Positions 34,267 to 42,389 of a stretch of 64,000 nucleotides of DNA are shown one piece after another (positions within the stretch are counted from its first letter, which is position 1; the number at the start of each line of letters is the position of its first letter). The translations under genes were made by a program, and so were the position numbers. Under the pieces are notes generated by a model. That model had not been told where the DNA came from. It saw nothing but the letters and a program-made list of their open reading frames with translations, and searched no databases. The DNA is from Bacillus sp. FJAT-27445 (lineage in GTDB: Bacteria > Bacillota > Bacilli > Bacillales > Cytobacillaceae): the NCBI RefSeq assembly GCF_001510665.1, contig NZ_LMTI01000008.1, positions 36,336 through 100,335 of the forward strand, given 5' to 3'.

Positions 34267-34397
34267 CATTTTGGTTTTCGAGTTAATTTATTTTTGAACT
34301 CTTCGTTAGAAGATAAAAAGGAAGCAATAAATTAGGCCGTTTAGCAACTGTAGAAGGGCTGTTGTTAAAGATAAACACTTAATTAAGTTTTCTCAAA

Positions 34398-34946
34398 TTA
34401 ACCTAGTGGTTCTTCTCCAAATCTTTCCCAAAGAATAGGAAATAAATCTTCCAGATCATCTTCTTCCCAATCAAATTCTATGTCAGTTGCAGGCTGTAAC
34501 CCCTTTTTGTCAAGAGCTTCTAATAGCTCATCGTATATACTGTCATTCCATTCAATATCACCTGTCTTTATCAGGTTATAGGCATCAAAGCCAACCGAGA
34601 GCAATTCTTCATTTTGCGGGTACCCTTCATCATCAAGGTTATCTTCATTTATGTATTCTGCTAAAAATTCTGGGTCTTTCATGACCTTGTTAAATATTTC
34701 TTCACCCTGCCCAATCAGCCATCCACGAAAATAATCAAAAGCATCATCAGAACAGCCACCCATCAAAACAAATGCCGCTCCCCATAAACGGGATTTATAA
34801 CTATAGTTCATTAATTCTCTAAATAAAAATTCAAACTCTAAAACTTCCTCTAATCCTTTTTGAGCTAATACCTCAGTTAACAATTCCGCTTGATCATCAT
34901 GTTCCCTGGACTTTTCAATTAAGCACCAAAATTCTTTCTGTTCCAC
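34398..34946 (-). CDS. DUF4240-domain protein (182 aa)
   Basis: Starts 'MEQKEFWCLIEKSREHDDQA', with 'FWxLIExS' as the DUF4240 opening. It continues with 'YSYKSRLWGAAFVLMGGCSDDAFDYFRGWLIGQG', the core of the family, and a strongly acidic C-terminus (EFDWEEDDLEDL). GTG at 34946 with GGGGGG seven bases upstream is chosen. Family members occur near polymorphic-toxin immunity loci and as orphans; function unproven. Confidence 0.75.
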   Translation of the reverse strand: MEQKEFWCLIEKSREHDDQAELLTEVLAQKGLEEVLEFEFLFRELMNYSYKSRLWGAAFVLMGGCSDDAFDYFRGWLIGQGEEIFNKVMKDPEFLAEYINEDNLDDEGYPQNEELLSVGFDAYNLIKTGDIEWNDSIYDELLEALDKKGLQPATDIEFDWEEDDLEDLFPILWERFGEEPLG

Positions 34947-35041
34947 TAAATAACCCCCCATTTTACTTAAAACAATTATTAAATTCGACTTGAAATTAGC
35001 GTCTTCCTTGTTCTAGACACGCACCCGTAAGTTTAATGAAG

Positions 35042-35476
35042 TTACTTACTATTATTATGCAGTTCAAATGACTCTTCAAAGTCATCCCATTTTACCTTTA
35101 CTTTTATAACTTCATCCTTACTTACTTTTGCCCCACCTTTTGAACTACCTGAAGACGAAAATGTTACTGTTGATGGGGGTTCCGTGAGCTCTTCAGTTCT
35201 TTTCCCACTACTACTAATAGTTTCATAAGAGTATTCAAGTTTTTGTAATGAAGACAACTCTTCTAAAGAACCTTTATATTTTAATACGAATTCATAGCTA
35301 TCTTCGTTCGAATAAGTTTTTTTCCCGTCCTTTTCTCCCCATTTTTCTGTTCCTTTATAGGAGTATTCAGCTTCCCAATGTTCACTTTCTCCACTAAATT
35401 GATAATCATTGGTCGTAGTTTCTGAACAAGCTGTTAAAAGCATTATTGTAAATAATAAAGTAATTATTTTCTTCAA
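35042..35476 (-). CDS. Hypothetical lipoprotein (144 aa)
   Basis: TTG at 35476, preceded by GGGGGGAGAG, begins 'MKKIITLLFTIMLLTACSET', a lipoprotein signal peptide with lipobox LTAC. The mature part has 'YQFSGESEHWEAEYSYKGTEKW' and Ser/Gly-rich linker, and ends 'VKVKWDDFEESFEL', a beta-sandwich-like pattern found in small Bacillus lipoproteins. Function unknown. Confidence 0.7.
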   Translation of the reverse strand: MKKIITLLFTIMLLTACSETTTNDYQFSGESEHWEAEYSYKGTEKWGEKDGKKTYSNEDSYEFVLKYKGSLEELSSLQKLEYSYETISSSGKRTEELTEPPSTVTFSSSGSSKGGAKVSKDEVIKVKVKWDDFEESFELHNNSK

Positions 35477-35580
35477 ATTTACTCTCCCCCCAAAAAATAT
35501 TGAAGTGGAACATTCCCACATATTACTTATTTCAACATACTTCTAATAATGCCTCTTCTTTCACTAAACTGCCCGTTCGT

Positions 35581-35826
35581 TTAATAAGAAGGTGAATAAA
35601 TCCTATCCGTATCAGTATCAATAACAAAATCAATTTGAATTTCACTGTCATAAGGGAGTTGTTCAAAGTTATGAAGAAGCGAGAACACGTTACCAAGTTC
35701 TTTAATATCAGTCGTTAAAGCCTTTGCCTGGAGATATTTTTGTTTTAATTCCTTTTTGGAACATTTTTTTCCTGTTAAAAGAGCTTGATGAAAATACCCG
35801 TCCACTTCAATAATCACTTTTATCAC
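35581..35826 (-). CDS. Hypothetical small protein (81 aa)
   Basis: 'MIKVIIEVDGYFHQALLTGK' then a helical middle rich in Lys and 'IQIDFVIDTDTDRIYSPSY' at the end. No signal peptide. Not recognised. Its 3' flank CCCGTTCGTTTAATAAGAAGG overlaps the stop and is again an element outer box. Confidence 0.5.
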   Translation of the reverse strand: MIKVIIEVDGYFHQALLTGKKCSKKELKQKYLQAKALTTDIKELGNVFSLLHNFEQLPYDSEIQIDFVIDTDTDRIYSPSY

Positions 35827-35897
35827 GGCTGGTTGCTAATCAGCCTTATAGCTTCAATTTTTATTTCTTAAACTTAACCCCGTTTGTTCAATAAGGA

Positions 35898-35953
35898 ATT
35901 CAACAAAAAGGTGCTTTAATCCTTTTTGGATCAAAGACACCCGATACTCGAAT
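35898..35953 (-). repeat. Hairpin element copy C
   Basis: ATTCAAC, AAAAA, then a 13-bp stem GGTGCTTTAATCC/GGATCAAAGACACC (one bulge) with TTTTT loop, then CGATACTCGAATAAGG. It is preceded by another box TTGTTCAATAAGG. It ends 14 bp before the stop of the next minus-strand gene. Confidence 0.7.
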
Positions 35954-35966
35954 AAGGAAATATAGT

Positions 35967-36161
35967 TTATATACTTACTATTACTGAATAAACAAATAAT
36001 ATTGCCAAAACAATTCCTATAACATATTTGGAGAAATGTTTAAGTTTATCGCTTTCAAAAGTCTTAATTAACAAGTAAAAAAAGCCGATTACCCAAATTC
36101 CATTTTGAAAAAAGGTAGAAATAATATTTTTAAACATATTGAAAAAGAAAAATAAGTCCAT
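35967..36161 (-). CDS. Small membrane protein (64 aa)
   Basis: The ATG at 36161 follows GGGAGGGG. Two hydrophobic segments ('FFQNGIWVIGFFYLLIKTF' and 'YVIGIVLAILFVYSVIVSI') and little else. Unknown function. Confidence 0.5.
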   Translation of the reverse strand: MDLFFFFNMFKNIISTFFQNGIWVIGFFYLLIKTFESDKLKHFSKYVIGIVLAILFVYSVIVSI

Positions 36162-36258
36162 AAATACCCCTCCCATAGTCTAACAACATTTTACCATAAA
36201 TATCCAAACTTTTGTTCAACTAATCTCCCTATAGTTCAATTGTAATCCTTCACAAACG

Positions 36259-36387
36259 ACCATATCAGCAATACATAAGCGTTCAATTTTCTTGTGATTC
36301 TTCTTCCTCTATTTAAATGGTCTTATATTGTAATGACTTTTAGGGAGTAATACTCATTAAACCAATAACAACCATATCAGCAATACA
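36259..36387 (+). repeat. Short direct repeat pair
   Basis: ACCATATCAGCAATACA occurs at 36259 and 36371, 112 bp apart, in the gap before the ECF41 operon. The rest of 36177-36540 holds one more first-module box (TTCAACTAATCTCCCTATAG at about 36212) and no gene. Confidence 0.6.
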
Positions 36388-36542
36388 CAGGGACTCTTTT
36401 CCTCGTAGCAACTTAAAACTCATTCTTGTGCATCTCATTCCATTCTTTTAACAAACGCATTGGTGCGGCGCGTAAATAGGCTTCTTGAATCAGTTCGTAT
36501 TACCTTAAGATACACTCCATCCAAAAACTTTTACCCCCATTT

Positions 36543-36569
36543 TGTCACAGAATCATTCACTCATCCGTT
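36543..36569 (+). promoter_or_regulatory. Candidate ECF41 promoter
   Basis: TGTCACA, 16 bases, CGTT. This is one base off the TGTCACA-N16-CGTC form I recall for ECF41 targets, placed about 33 bp before the oxidoreductase start in front of an ECF41 sigma gene. Confidence 0.6.
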
Positions 36570-36601
36570 ATGTTTGTAAATAATCGAAAAGGATGATTAC
36601 G

Positions 36602-37864
36602 ATGACAAAATATGAAGTGGCTATTGTAGGCGGGGGAATTGCAGGTTTAACGAGTGCGATCTATGCAGCAAAAGCAGGAAAACGAACCATTGTATTGGAG
36701 CAGCAAAAACAATTGGGAGGCAGAGCAATCACGAACAAAAGGCAAGGGGTATATTTCAATTTGGGCGCGCATGCACTGTATAAAGGGGAAGCATATGAAG
36801 CATTCCGGGAATTCGGTTTACGACTTGAGGGAAGCACACCATCTATTGATGCTTACGGGATGTGGAAAGAACAATTATTGCCTTTACCCACGAACGCATC
36901 CTCCTTTTTTCAATCGCCGCTCCTAAGTTTGAGCGGAAAGCTCGAATTAGCAAAGTGGTTCATTAAATTAGGAAAAATGGATACAAGCGTTTGGAACCAG
37001 ATCAGTATCCGTGATTGGATTGAAACTCAATTAAATGATCCAATGCTGCGTAACGTCTTCTATGCACTGCTCCGGACATCCACTTATGTGCTTGCTCCTG
37101 AATTACATGCTGCTGGTCCTGCCTTAAAGCAGCTGCAGCGTGCACTAAAAGGAGTGTTGTATCTCGATAAAGGCTGGGGGAAAATTGTAGAAGAACTGCG
37201 TGAACTTGCTGTCCAACAAAGAGTGGAGATAGTCACCGGTTGTAAAGTGGCTACAGTCGAACATCAAGATCAAACAGTACATTCGATTTTATGTGAGGAT
37301 GGCACTAGAATAGAAGCAGCGAATGTTATACTAACCACACCACCTTCTGTTTCTCACAAACTAGTTCCACATGCGGATCAAACAGCACTCGACAAGTGGA
37401 ACAAGCAAGCGATTCCTGTGACCGTTGCCTGTCTAGATGTTGGATTGCTCCAGCTGCCGATACATGAGCACCAATTTATCTATGGATTGGATCAACCAAT
37501 ATTCCTTACACATCAAACACGAGAGGGAAAACCAAGGCCAGCTATCATGAGTGATGATGGGACAAAACTGGTCTCACTTTTTAAATATCAGGGGCCGCAA
37601 ACAGATGCAGTGAAGGATGAGGTTGAGTTGGAGCGAGTGTTAGATGTTGTTCAACCCGGCTGGCGGAATGAATTAGTTATCAGACAGTTCCTTCCGAAAA
37701 TGACAGTTGTCCATGACTTTCCTCATATAAAAAGAATCGAGAATCCAGGTCCATCTGTTCCTGAAATTGAGGGACTATATGTGGCTGGTGACTGGGCCTC
37801 GCACGGGGAACTGGTCGTTGATGCATCCGTAGCTAGCGCGAAACGAGCCGTTTCACAATTATGA
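36602..37864 (+). CDS. FAD-dependent amine-oxidase/phytoene-desaturase-like oxidoreductase (420 aa)
   Basis: The dinucleotide fold 'YEVAIVGGGIAGLTSAIYAAKAGKRTIVLEQ' with GxGxxG-type GGGIAG and a terminal Glu binds FAD; 'QLGGRAITN' follows as in amine oxidases. The C-terminal 'GLYVAGDWASHGELVVDASVASAKRA' is the second FAD contact. ATG at 36602 after AAGGA. It is the first gene of a two-gene operon with an ECF41 sigma factor; ECF41 genes are typically paired with such oxidoreductases. Substrate unknown. Confidence 0.87.
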   Translation: MTKYEVAIVGGGIAGLTSAIYAAKAGKRTIVLEQQKQLGGRAITNKRQGVYFNLGAHALYKGEAYEAFREFGLRLEGSTPSIDAYGMWKEQLLPLPTNASSFFQSPLLSLSGKLELAKWFIKLGKMDTSVWNQISIRDWIETQLNDPMLRNVFYALLRTSTYVLAPELHAAGPALKQLQRALKGVLYLDKGWGKIVEELRELAVQQRVEIVTGCKVATVEHQDQTVHSILCEDGTRIEAANVILTTPPSVSHKLVPHADQTALDKWNKQAIPVTVACLDVGLLQLPIHEHQFIYGLDQPIFLTHQTREGKPRPAIMSDDGTKLVSLFKYQGPQTDAVKDEVELERVLDVVQPGWRNELVIRQFLPKMTVVHDFPHIKRIENPGPSVPEIEGLYVAGDWASHGELVVDASVASAKRAVSQL

Positions 37865-37888
37865 AAAAACGAGAGAGGAAATCAAATT

Positions 37889-38755
37889 ATGAGCATGGAA
37901 GGACTATATCGAACCTATCAACCTCTGCTTTTTTCCTTAGCCTACCGTATGTTAGGCAGTGTGATGGACTCAGAAGATATTGTCCAAGAGGCCTTTATAA
38001 CTTTTGATCAGCTCCCCAGCCGCGAACAGATTGAAAATAAAAAAGCGTATCTATGTAAGATCGTCACCAATCGCTGTCTGGATTTGATACGGTCATCCGC
38101 AAAAAAACGCGAGGTATATGTCGGCCCGTGGCTTCCAGAACCACTGCTTGAAATACAGAATTCACAGAACGATCCTTCACAAGTCTTTTTGCAACAGGAA
38201 TCCATCTCAACCGCATACTTGCTATTATTACAGCAACTAAATGCAACGGAAAGAGCCGTCTTTTTACTTCGTGATGTCTTCCAATACACGTATGATGAAA
38301 TAGCTGAAATTCTTGGAAAAAGCAATGCAAATTGCCGGCAAATATATCACCGTGCGAAAAAAAGCATGAACTACCATCCTAAGAAACAACCTTCAATTTC
38401 AATTGCGGAATCGACAGTAAAAGAGTTTGTACAGTCGATCTTAAATGGCAACGTTAATCAATTATTGGATCTTATTAGTGAAGATGTGGCAATGTACTCA
38501 GATGGTGGCGGAAAAGTAAAGGCAGCCCAGATACCTATATTCGGTGCTACTGGAGTAATCCAATTGCTTCAAAACCTATTGAAAATGTATGCAGGAAAGT
38601 TCACCATCACATTTGCTACAGTCAACGGATGTCCAGGACTGATATTAACAACCGATGATCACCTGCAATATGTTTACTCCTTTGCCTTTAACGACAATCG
38701 AATTCAGACGATCTACACAGTTGCTAATCCAGATAAACTACGACATTTGCAATAA
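37889..38755 (+). CDS. ECF41-group sigma factor with SnoaL-like C-terminal domain (288 aa)
   Basis: Sigma regions 2 ('YRMLGSVMDSEDIVQEAF') and 4 ('ERAVFLLRDVFQYTYDEIAEILGKSNANCRQIYHRAKK') are followed by an NTF2/SnoaL-like extension. The three hallmark motifs of the ECF41 group are present: WLPEP in the linker (81-85), DGGGK (205-209) and NPDKL (280-284). In this group the fused C-terminal domain takes the place of an anti-sigma factor. It lies 24 bp after the oxidoreductase stop. A matching promoter precedes the pair, so autoregulation is expected. Confidence 0.93.
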   Translation: MSMEGLYRTYQPLLFSLAYRMLGSVMDSEDIVQEAFITFDQLPSREQIENKKAYLCKIVTNRCLDLIRSSAKKREVYVGPWLPEPLLEIQNSQNDPSQVFLQQESISTAYLLLLQQLNATERAVFLLRDVFQYTYDEIAEILGKSNANCRQIYHRAKKSMNYHPKKQPSISIAESTVKEFVQSILNGNVNQLLDLISEDVAMYSDGGGKVKAAQIPIFGATGVIQLLQNLLKMYAGKFTITFATVNGCPGLILTTDDHLQYVYSFAFNDNRIQTIYTVANPDKLRHLQ

Positions 38756-38806
38756 AAGACCCTATTAAATTGCAGTTCTTACTCTTTCGATAGGCAAAAA
38801 AAAAAA

Positions 38807-38832
38807 AACAGCTGGTTCATCTAAGCCAGCTG
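38807..38832. terminator. Bidirectional terminator
   Basis: AACAGCTGG/CCAGCTGTT stem with a long A-tract on the left and a T-rich right side. It separates the ECF41 operon from the convergent GNAT gene. Confidence 0.7.
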
Positions 38833-38889
38833 TTATTATTATTCCCCGAGTACATTGAGCTCTCTGAATTTAAGTTTTTTTAAAAAAAA

Positions 38890-39351
38890 TCAAAGTTTGA
38901 GCTTTAAACCTTCATGTGTTGCTTTAAAACCTAAACGTTCATAAAATCTTAACGCGTCTGGTCTTTTTTTATCGGTTGTCAGTTGTACTAAATGACAACC
39001 ACGTTCTTCCGCACGTTGAATTGCCCATTTTATAAGTTCAGTCCCTACACCTTTACCCCTTACAGAAGCTGAAGTTCTCACTCCTTCAATAGTAGCTCTC
39101 CATCCACCTTGATGTGTTAAGTAAGGTGTAAAGGTAATTTGTTGCACCCCAATTACTTTATTCCCCTCACAAGCCACTATTAACTCGTTATTAGGGTCAG
39201 ATTTAATAGCCTCAAATGCTTTTATGTAACTATTAGGAAGTGGATGCTCATATCGTTCACGTTTACTTCCTAAAACATCATCAGCAAGCATTGCAACAAT
39301 ACTATCTAAATCTTTTTCAGTAGCCATTCTAAATCTAATTTCAGTCTCCAA
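38890..39351 (-). CDS. GNAT-family N-acetyltransferase (153 aa)
   Basis: 'IRFRMATEKDLDSIVAMLADD' at the start, 'VEGVRTSASVRGKGVGTELIKWAI'-like acetyl-CoA region (read here as 'IEGVRTSASVRGKGVGTEL') with RGKGVG, and 'DALRFYERLGFKATHEGLKLKL' at the end: a complete GNAT domain. The start is TTG with GGAGGGG five bases upstream. Acceptor substrate unknown. Confidence 0.88.
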   Translation of the reverse strand: METEIRFRMATEKDLDSIVAMLADDVLGSKRERYEHPLPNSYIKAFEAIKSDPNNELIVACEGNKVIGVQQITFTPYLTHQGGWRATIEGVRTSASVRGKGVGTELIKWAIQRAEERGCHLVQLTTDKKRPDALRFYERLGFKATHEGLKLKL

Positions 39352-39489
39352 TAAAACCCCTCCTCTTTTTAGCCTTTAGCTACTATCTATGCTAACAGCT
39401 ATGCAGTATAAGGGTAATTATAATTTTTTTATGACGTTTCATAAGTTTTTACATATATAATTTGTAGATTTTCTCTTTTTCTCTTCTTC

Positions 39490-39548
39490 CTCGATAAGAA
39501 GAAGTTCAACAAAAAGGTGCCTTAATCCTGATTGGACTAAGGCACCTG
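39490..39548 (-). repeat. Hairpin element copy D
   Basis: GTTCAAC, AAAAA, then GGTGCCTTAATCC/GGACTAAGGCACC, a 13-bp stem (one mismatch) with a TGATT loop. On the minus strand the stem is followed by TTTTTGTTGAAC. It lies 8 bp past the stop of the MDR gene and acts as its terminator. Confidence 0.75.
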
Positions 39549-39555
39549 ATATGTA

Positions 39556-40515
39556 TTACTCCATTTTGATTTTAAGAACAATTTTCCCCTTTGTACGCCC
39601 ACTTTCAATGTGCCGGTGAGCCTCCACGATTTGTTCCAAAGGAAAGCATTTCTCAATAACTGGTTTTAATTTTCCTTCTTCCACAAGACCACGTAAGAAA
39701 TCTAGGTCTGTATCATTTGGTTTCGCAAGATGGATCTTTGCTTTCTTGCGGCCAATCAAAGAACCGACTATCATTTGAATGGGGTGATACTTTGGGTAGA
39801 GTGGATTTTCTGTAATGTAAACTCCCGTATCGGTTAGAGAACGCAAACAACTGAAAAAGGTCCGCTTCGCTACCGCATCGAGAATGACATCGTACTTCTT
39901 CCCACTTTTCGTAAAATCTTCCTTGGTATAATCAATCACGTAATGTGCCCCCAGTTCTTTAACCCACTGAAGGTTCGACGTACTGCAAACCGCGGTTACT
40001 TCAGCCCCGAAGTGTCTGGCAAGCTGAACAGCAAAGTGCCCAACGCCGCCTGAGGCGCCATAGATTAAAACTTTTTGTCCCTGCTTTACCTGGGCAACAT
40101 TTCGTAATGCTTGCAGCGCAGTTTGGGCAGCACACGGTATAGCCGCTGCCTCCTCAAAAGTGGCGTTTTTAGGCATATGACTTAATGAATTCTGACGCGG
40201 TGAGACATATTCGGAATGGGATCCGAAACAACTCCCAAAAACATGGTCACCTGCCTTAAATCTTTGTACGTTTCTACCGACAGCCTCAATCGTACCCGCA
40301 ACATCTATGCCCAGTATCGAATTTTTTGGTTTTGTCAGTCCATTGTCCAACCTTGAAGGCAAATAGCCCTTTCGGTACAAATTGTCTAAAGCATTGACCG
40401 AGGCACAGTGGACTCTAATCAGCACTCTATCATCATCTTTGAGGAATGGCTGTTCGACATCCTTTATCTCCAACACTTCAGGGGGACCAAATGTACTGTA
40501 AATAGCTGCTTTCAC
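39556..40515 (-). CDS. Zinc-independent MDR-family quinone/alcohol oxidoreductase (319 aa)
   Basis: A medium-chain dehydrogenase/reductase: 'MKAAIYSTFGPPEVLEIKDVE' at the start, 'ILGIDVAGTIEAVGRNVQRFKAGDHVFG' in the catalytic half, and the NADPH motif 'VLIYGASGGVGHFAVQLARHFGAEV'. The structural-zinc cysteines are absent, as in quinone reductases. GTG with AAGGAGG eight bases upstream. Two close paralogues lie at 50461-51438 and 57724-58686. Monocistronic. Confidence 0.9.
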   Translation of the reverse strand: MKAAIYSTFGPPEVLEIKDVEQPFLKDDDRVLIRVHCASVNALDNLYRKGYLPSRLDNGLTKPKNSILGIDVAGTIEAVGRNVQRFKAGDHVFGSCFGSHSEYVSPRQNSLSHMPKNATFEEAAAIPCAAQTALQALRNVAQVKQGQKVLIYGASGGVGHFAVQLARHFGAEVTAVCSTSNLQWVKELGAHYVIDYTKEDFTKSGKKYDVILDAVAKRTFFSCLRSLTDTGVYITENPLYPKYHPIQMIVGSLIGRKKAKIHLAKPNDTDLDFLRGLVEEGKLKPVIEKCFPLEQIVEAHRHIESGRTKGKIVLKIKME

Positions 40516-40656
40516 CTGTATTACCTCCTTAATAATTTTCCTGGGGGTGAACGTGTCATCTTATGTGAATCTATTCTCTTTCCAATAAAAAAAGGAGATA
40601 CAATCAGGCTCCAGAGGAAAAGAAAGCAGTTGTATTTGATATTCGATTTTGTAGTT

Positions 40657-40680
40657 AGACGATGAAAAAATCGTCTTTTT
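40657..40680 (+). terminator. Plus-strand terminator without a nearby gene
   Basis: AGACGAT/ATCGTCT stem with GAAAAA loop, then TTTTT. No plus-strand gene is upstream; 40516-40800 holds nothing else I can name. It may be a relic or end an unannotated RNA. Confidence 0.5.
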
Positions 40681-40801
40681 AATATATTCTTCATACGAAT
40701 ATTCATAACCTTCTGAATAATAAAAATTATTAATGTGAGATGTTCATCAAAGAATACTTCTTATCCTTCAACACACTTTTGCTTCTTAAGTAACTTTCCG
40801 T

Positions 40802-40850
40802 TTTTGTTCAACAAAAAATGCGCTAATCCTCACTGGATCAACGCACTTTT
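40802..40850 (-). repeat. Hairpin element copy E
   Basis: GTTCAAC, A-tract, TGCGCTAATCC/GGATCAACGCA with a TCACT-type loop. It directly follows the decayed gene at 40857. Confidence 0.7.
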
Positions 40851-40856
40851 CGATGA

Positions 40857-41085
40857 TTATTTCTTATTTGCTAAAGAAAGCTTTTCTTTTGACGGAGTTT
40901 CATATTTTATTGGTTCATTTTTGCCAACAAATAACTCGCCGCCAACTCCATAAACACCATAATCACCAGGAGTATACGAATACACTCGATAAACTTCACC
41001 TGGTTCCAAGTAGCGAACAAGTATATTCTTTCCTTCTTATAACAGTAACACTCGAAAGAAATGATTACCATTTATCCGACTCGTC
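40857..41085 (-). pseudogene. C-terminal remnant with internal stop
   Basis: A minus-strand frame reads 'NGNHFFRVLL', a TAA, then 'EGKNILVRYLEPGEVYRVYS', 'YTPGDYGVYGVGGELFVGKN' and a terminal stop. The two parts match one another as a continuous domain interrupted by a nonsense codon. A few codons further up, an ATG-initiated frame stops after eight codons. I do not know the family. Decayed gene, with its terminator-type element still in place. Confidence 0.5.
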
Positions 41086-41162
41086 CTACTTTAAATACCT
41101 CATTGAGTCTTTTTTTTTATATACATCAAAGGAGTAAACTACCCCTTGCTGGTTGGCATTTG

Positions 41163-41363
41163 TCAGCCACCTTCTATACAAGTTGTTGTAGAACTTCCAA
41201 CCGCAGAGTTTAATTCTCTAAGAAGTGAAGAAAGGTTATCCCCTTCAACTATTTCCTCCAAAGTACGTTTTGTCATAGGGATGTTATACTTTTCAAAAAT
41301 AACTGCAGTAACTTCCCAAACATTTACGATTCTATCTGGCGACATATTCGCTTGTATAACCAT
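41163..41363 (-). CDS. DUF1858-like small protein (66 aa)
   Basis: 'MVIQANMSPDRIVNVWEVTAVIFEKYNIPMTKRTLEEIVEGDNL' follows the plan of DUF1858/ScdA N-terminal domains (a conserved helix pair with 'V..P....VF.K..I'). It ends 'AVGSSTTTCIEGG', with a single Cys next to a Gly-Gly end. GGGGGAG precedes the ATG at six bases. In other proteins this domain is fused to iron-sulfur repair or redox modules; here it is alone. Confidence 0.65.
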   Translation of the reverse strand: MVIQANMSPDRIVNVWEVTAVIFEKYNIPMTKRTLEEIVEGDNLSSLLRELNSAVGSSTTTCIEGG

Positions 41364-41449
41364 TTTTGCTCCCCCTTACTTTTCATCTTCAGTTGCTACG
41401 CTTGTTCAATAATTAGTTTACAAAGTGGGACCTGTATACATGTACCCGT

Positions 41450-42016
41450 TTATTGACTAAGGTGATAGCATAGTTGAACAACGCCGGAGGAAAAGCTTCT
41501 TGTATTAACGAGTTTTAGATTCATTCTCTGCTTTATGTCGATAAACAATGGTTTTCCTTCTCCCAGGATTACAGGGTGAACAGATAATCTGAATTCATCA
41601 ACAAGCCCTAAATTTATAAAAGTTGTAATAAGACTCGATCCGCCATACAGCCAGATGTCTTTACCAGGCATATTCTTTAGATTATTAACCTCTTCAAGGA
41701 TATTATCGTTTATAAAAGTTGCTTCATCATCTGTCCCATTTTGCGATCTTGAGAATACAATTTTCTTCTTACTATGGACCAGTTCCCAAATTTCCTTGTC
41801 GGTATCAGAAACCTCAGTTCCTGGAGTATATTTTCCCCATAGATCATAGCTTTTTCTTCCATATAAAATAGTATCTATTTGATACAAGAAATTAGTGAAC
41901 CCCATATCAGAGTCCATGATGCACCAATCCACTTCTCCATTTTTTCCTTCTATAAAACCATCTAAAGTAACTGCTAAATCCAGAATTACTCTTCTAGGTC
42001 TGTCATTATTGGACAT
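41450..42016 (-). CDS. Dihydrofolate-reductase/RibD-C-like protein (188 aa)
   Basis: 'RRVILDLAVTLDGFIEGKNGEVDW' at the start is the usual opening of the bifunctional-deaminase-reductase C-terminal (RibD_C) family; 'DTILYGRKSYDLWGKY' and 'DIWLYGGSSLITTFINLGLVDEFRLSVHPVILGEGKPLF' give the NADPH fold. Bacillus relatives (YwjB, YyaP) are stand-alone reductases of unknown substrate. GGAGG upstream of the ATG. Its stop lies inside CCCGTTTATTGACTAAGG, an element box. Confidence 0.85.
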   Translation of the reverse strand: MSNNDRPRRVILDLAVTLDGFIEGKNGEVDWCIMDSDMGFTNFLYQIDTILYGRKSYDLWGKYTPGTEVSDTDKEIWELVHSKKKIVFSRSQNGTDDEATFINDNILEEVNNLKNMPGKDIWLYGGSSLITTFINLGLVDEFRLSVHPVILGEGKPLFIDIKQRMNLKLVNTRSFSSGVVQLCYHLSQ

Positions 42017-42172
42017 GGTTATTCCTCCGATACCAATGTATTTTTCAAGAGTTTCCGAACGTTTTTATTAAAATAAACAAGGAACTGGCATAAGTAACTT
42101 TAACACAATTTTCCTTAAAACGTATTAAAGGACTCCCTTCAACCGTTGGGTGAATATTTAAAAACATAAAAA

Positions 42173-42195
42173 ACCCGGCTTCAATTTAGCCGGGT
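42173..42195 (-). terminator. Terminator of the nucleoside salvage operon
   Basis: A perfect 8-bp ACCCGGCT/AGCCGGGT stem, followed on the minus strand by TTTTTT. It lies about 195 bp past the nucleoside hydrolase stop. The stretch 42241-42389 has an AGTGACA/TGTCACT inverted repeat and no gene. Confidence 0.8.
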
Positions 42196-42389
42196 CTGGT
42201 TACTATTTGTAATCTATGAAGTCTATATGGTGAGAGCAGGGAAATTTGATCTGAATTAAAATGATCCGATGGTTTAAGTGACATCCTTTCCGAATTTTGC
42301 TCGGACATTGTCACTCAACGGGATTTGTGCAACACCTTTTCAGCTTTTCACCAAATCTTTGTCGCTCAACCAGGCACCGCCACCCCGAA

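Noticed and set aside
40521..40706. Minus-strand ORF of 61 codons upstream of the MDR gene
   Set aside because: It has no ribosome binding site, contains a plus-strand terminator hairpin and looks random.
28691..42016. Prophage or integrative element
   Set aside because: No integrase, portal, terminase, transposase or att-flanking tRNA is seen in this stretch.
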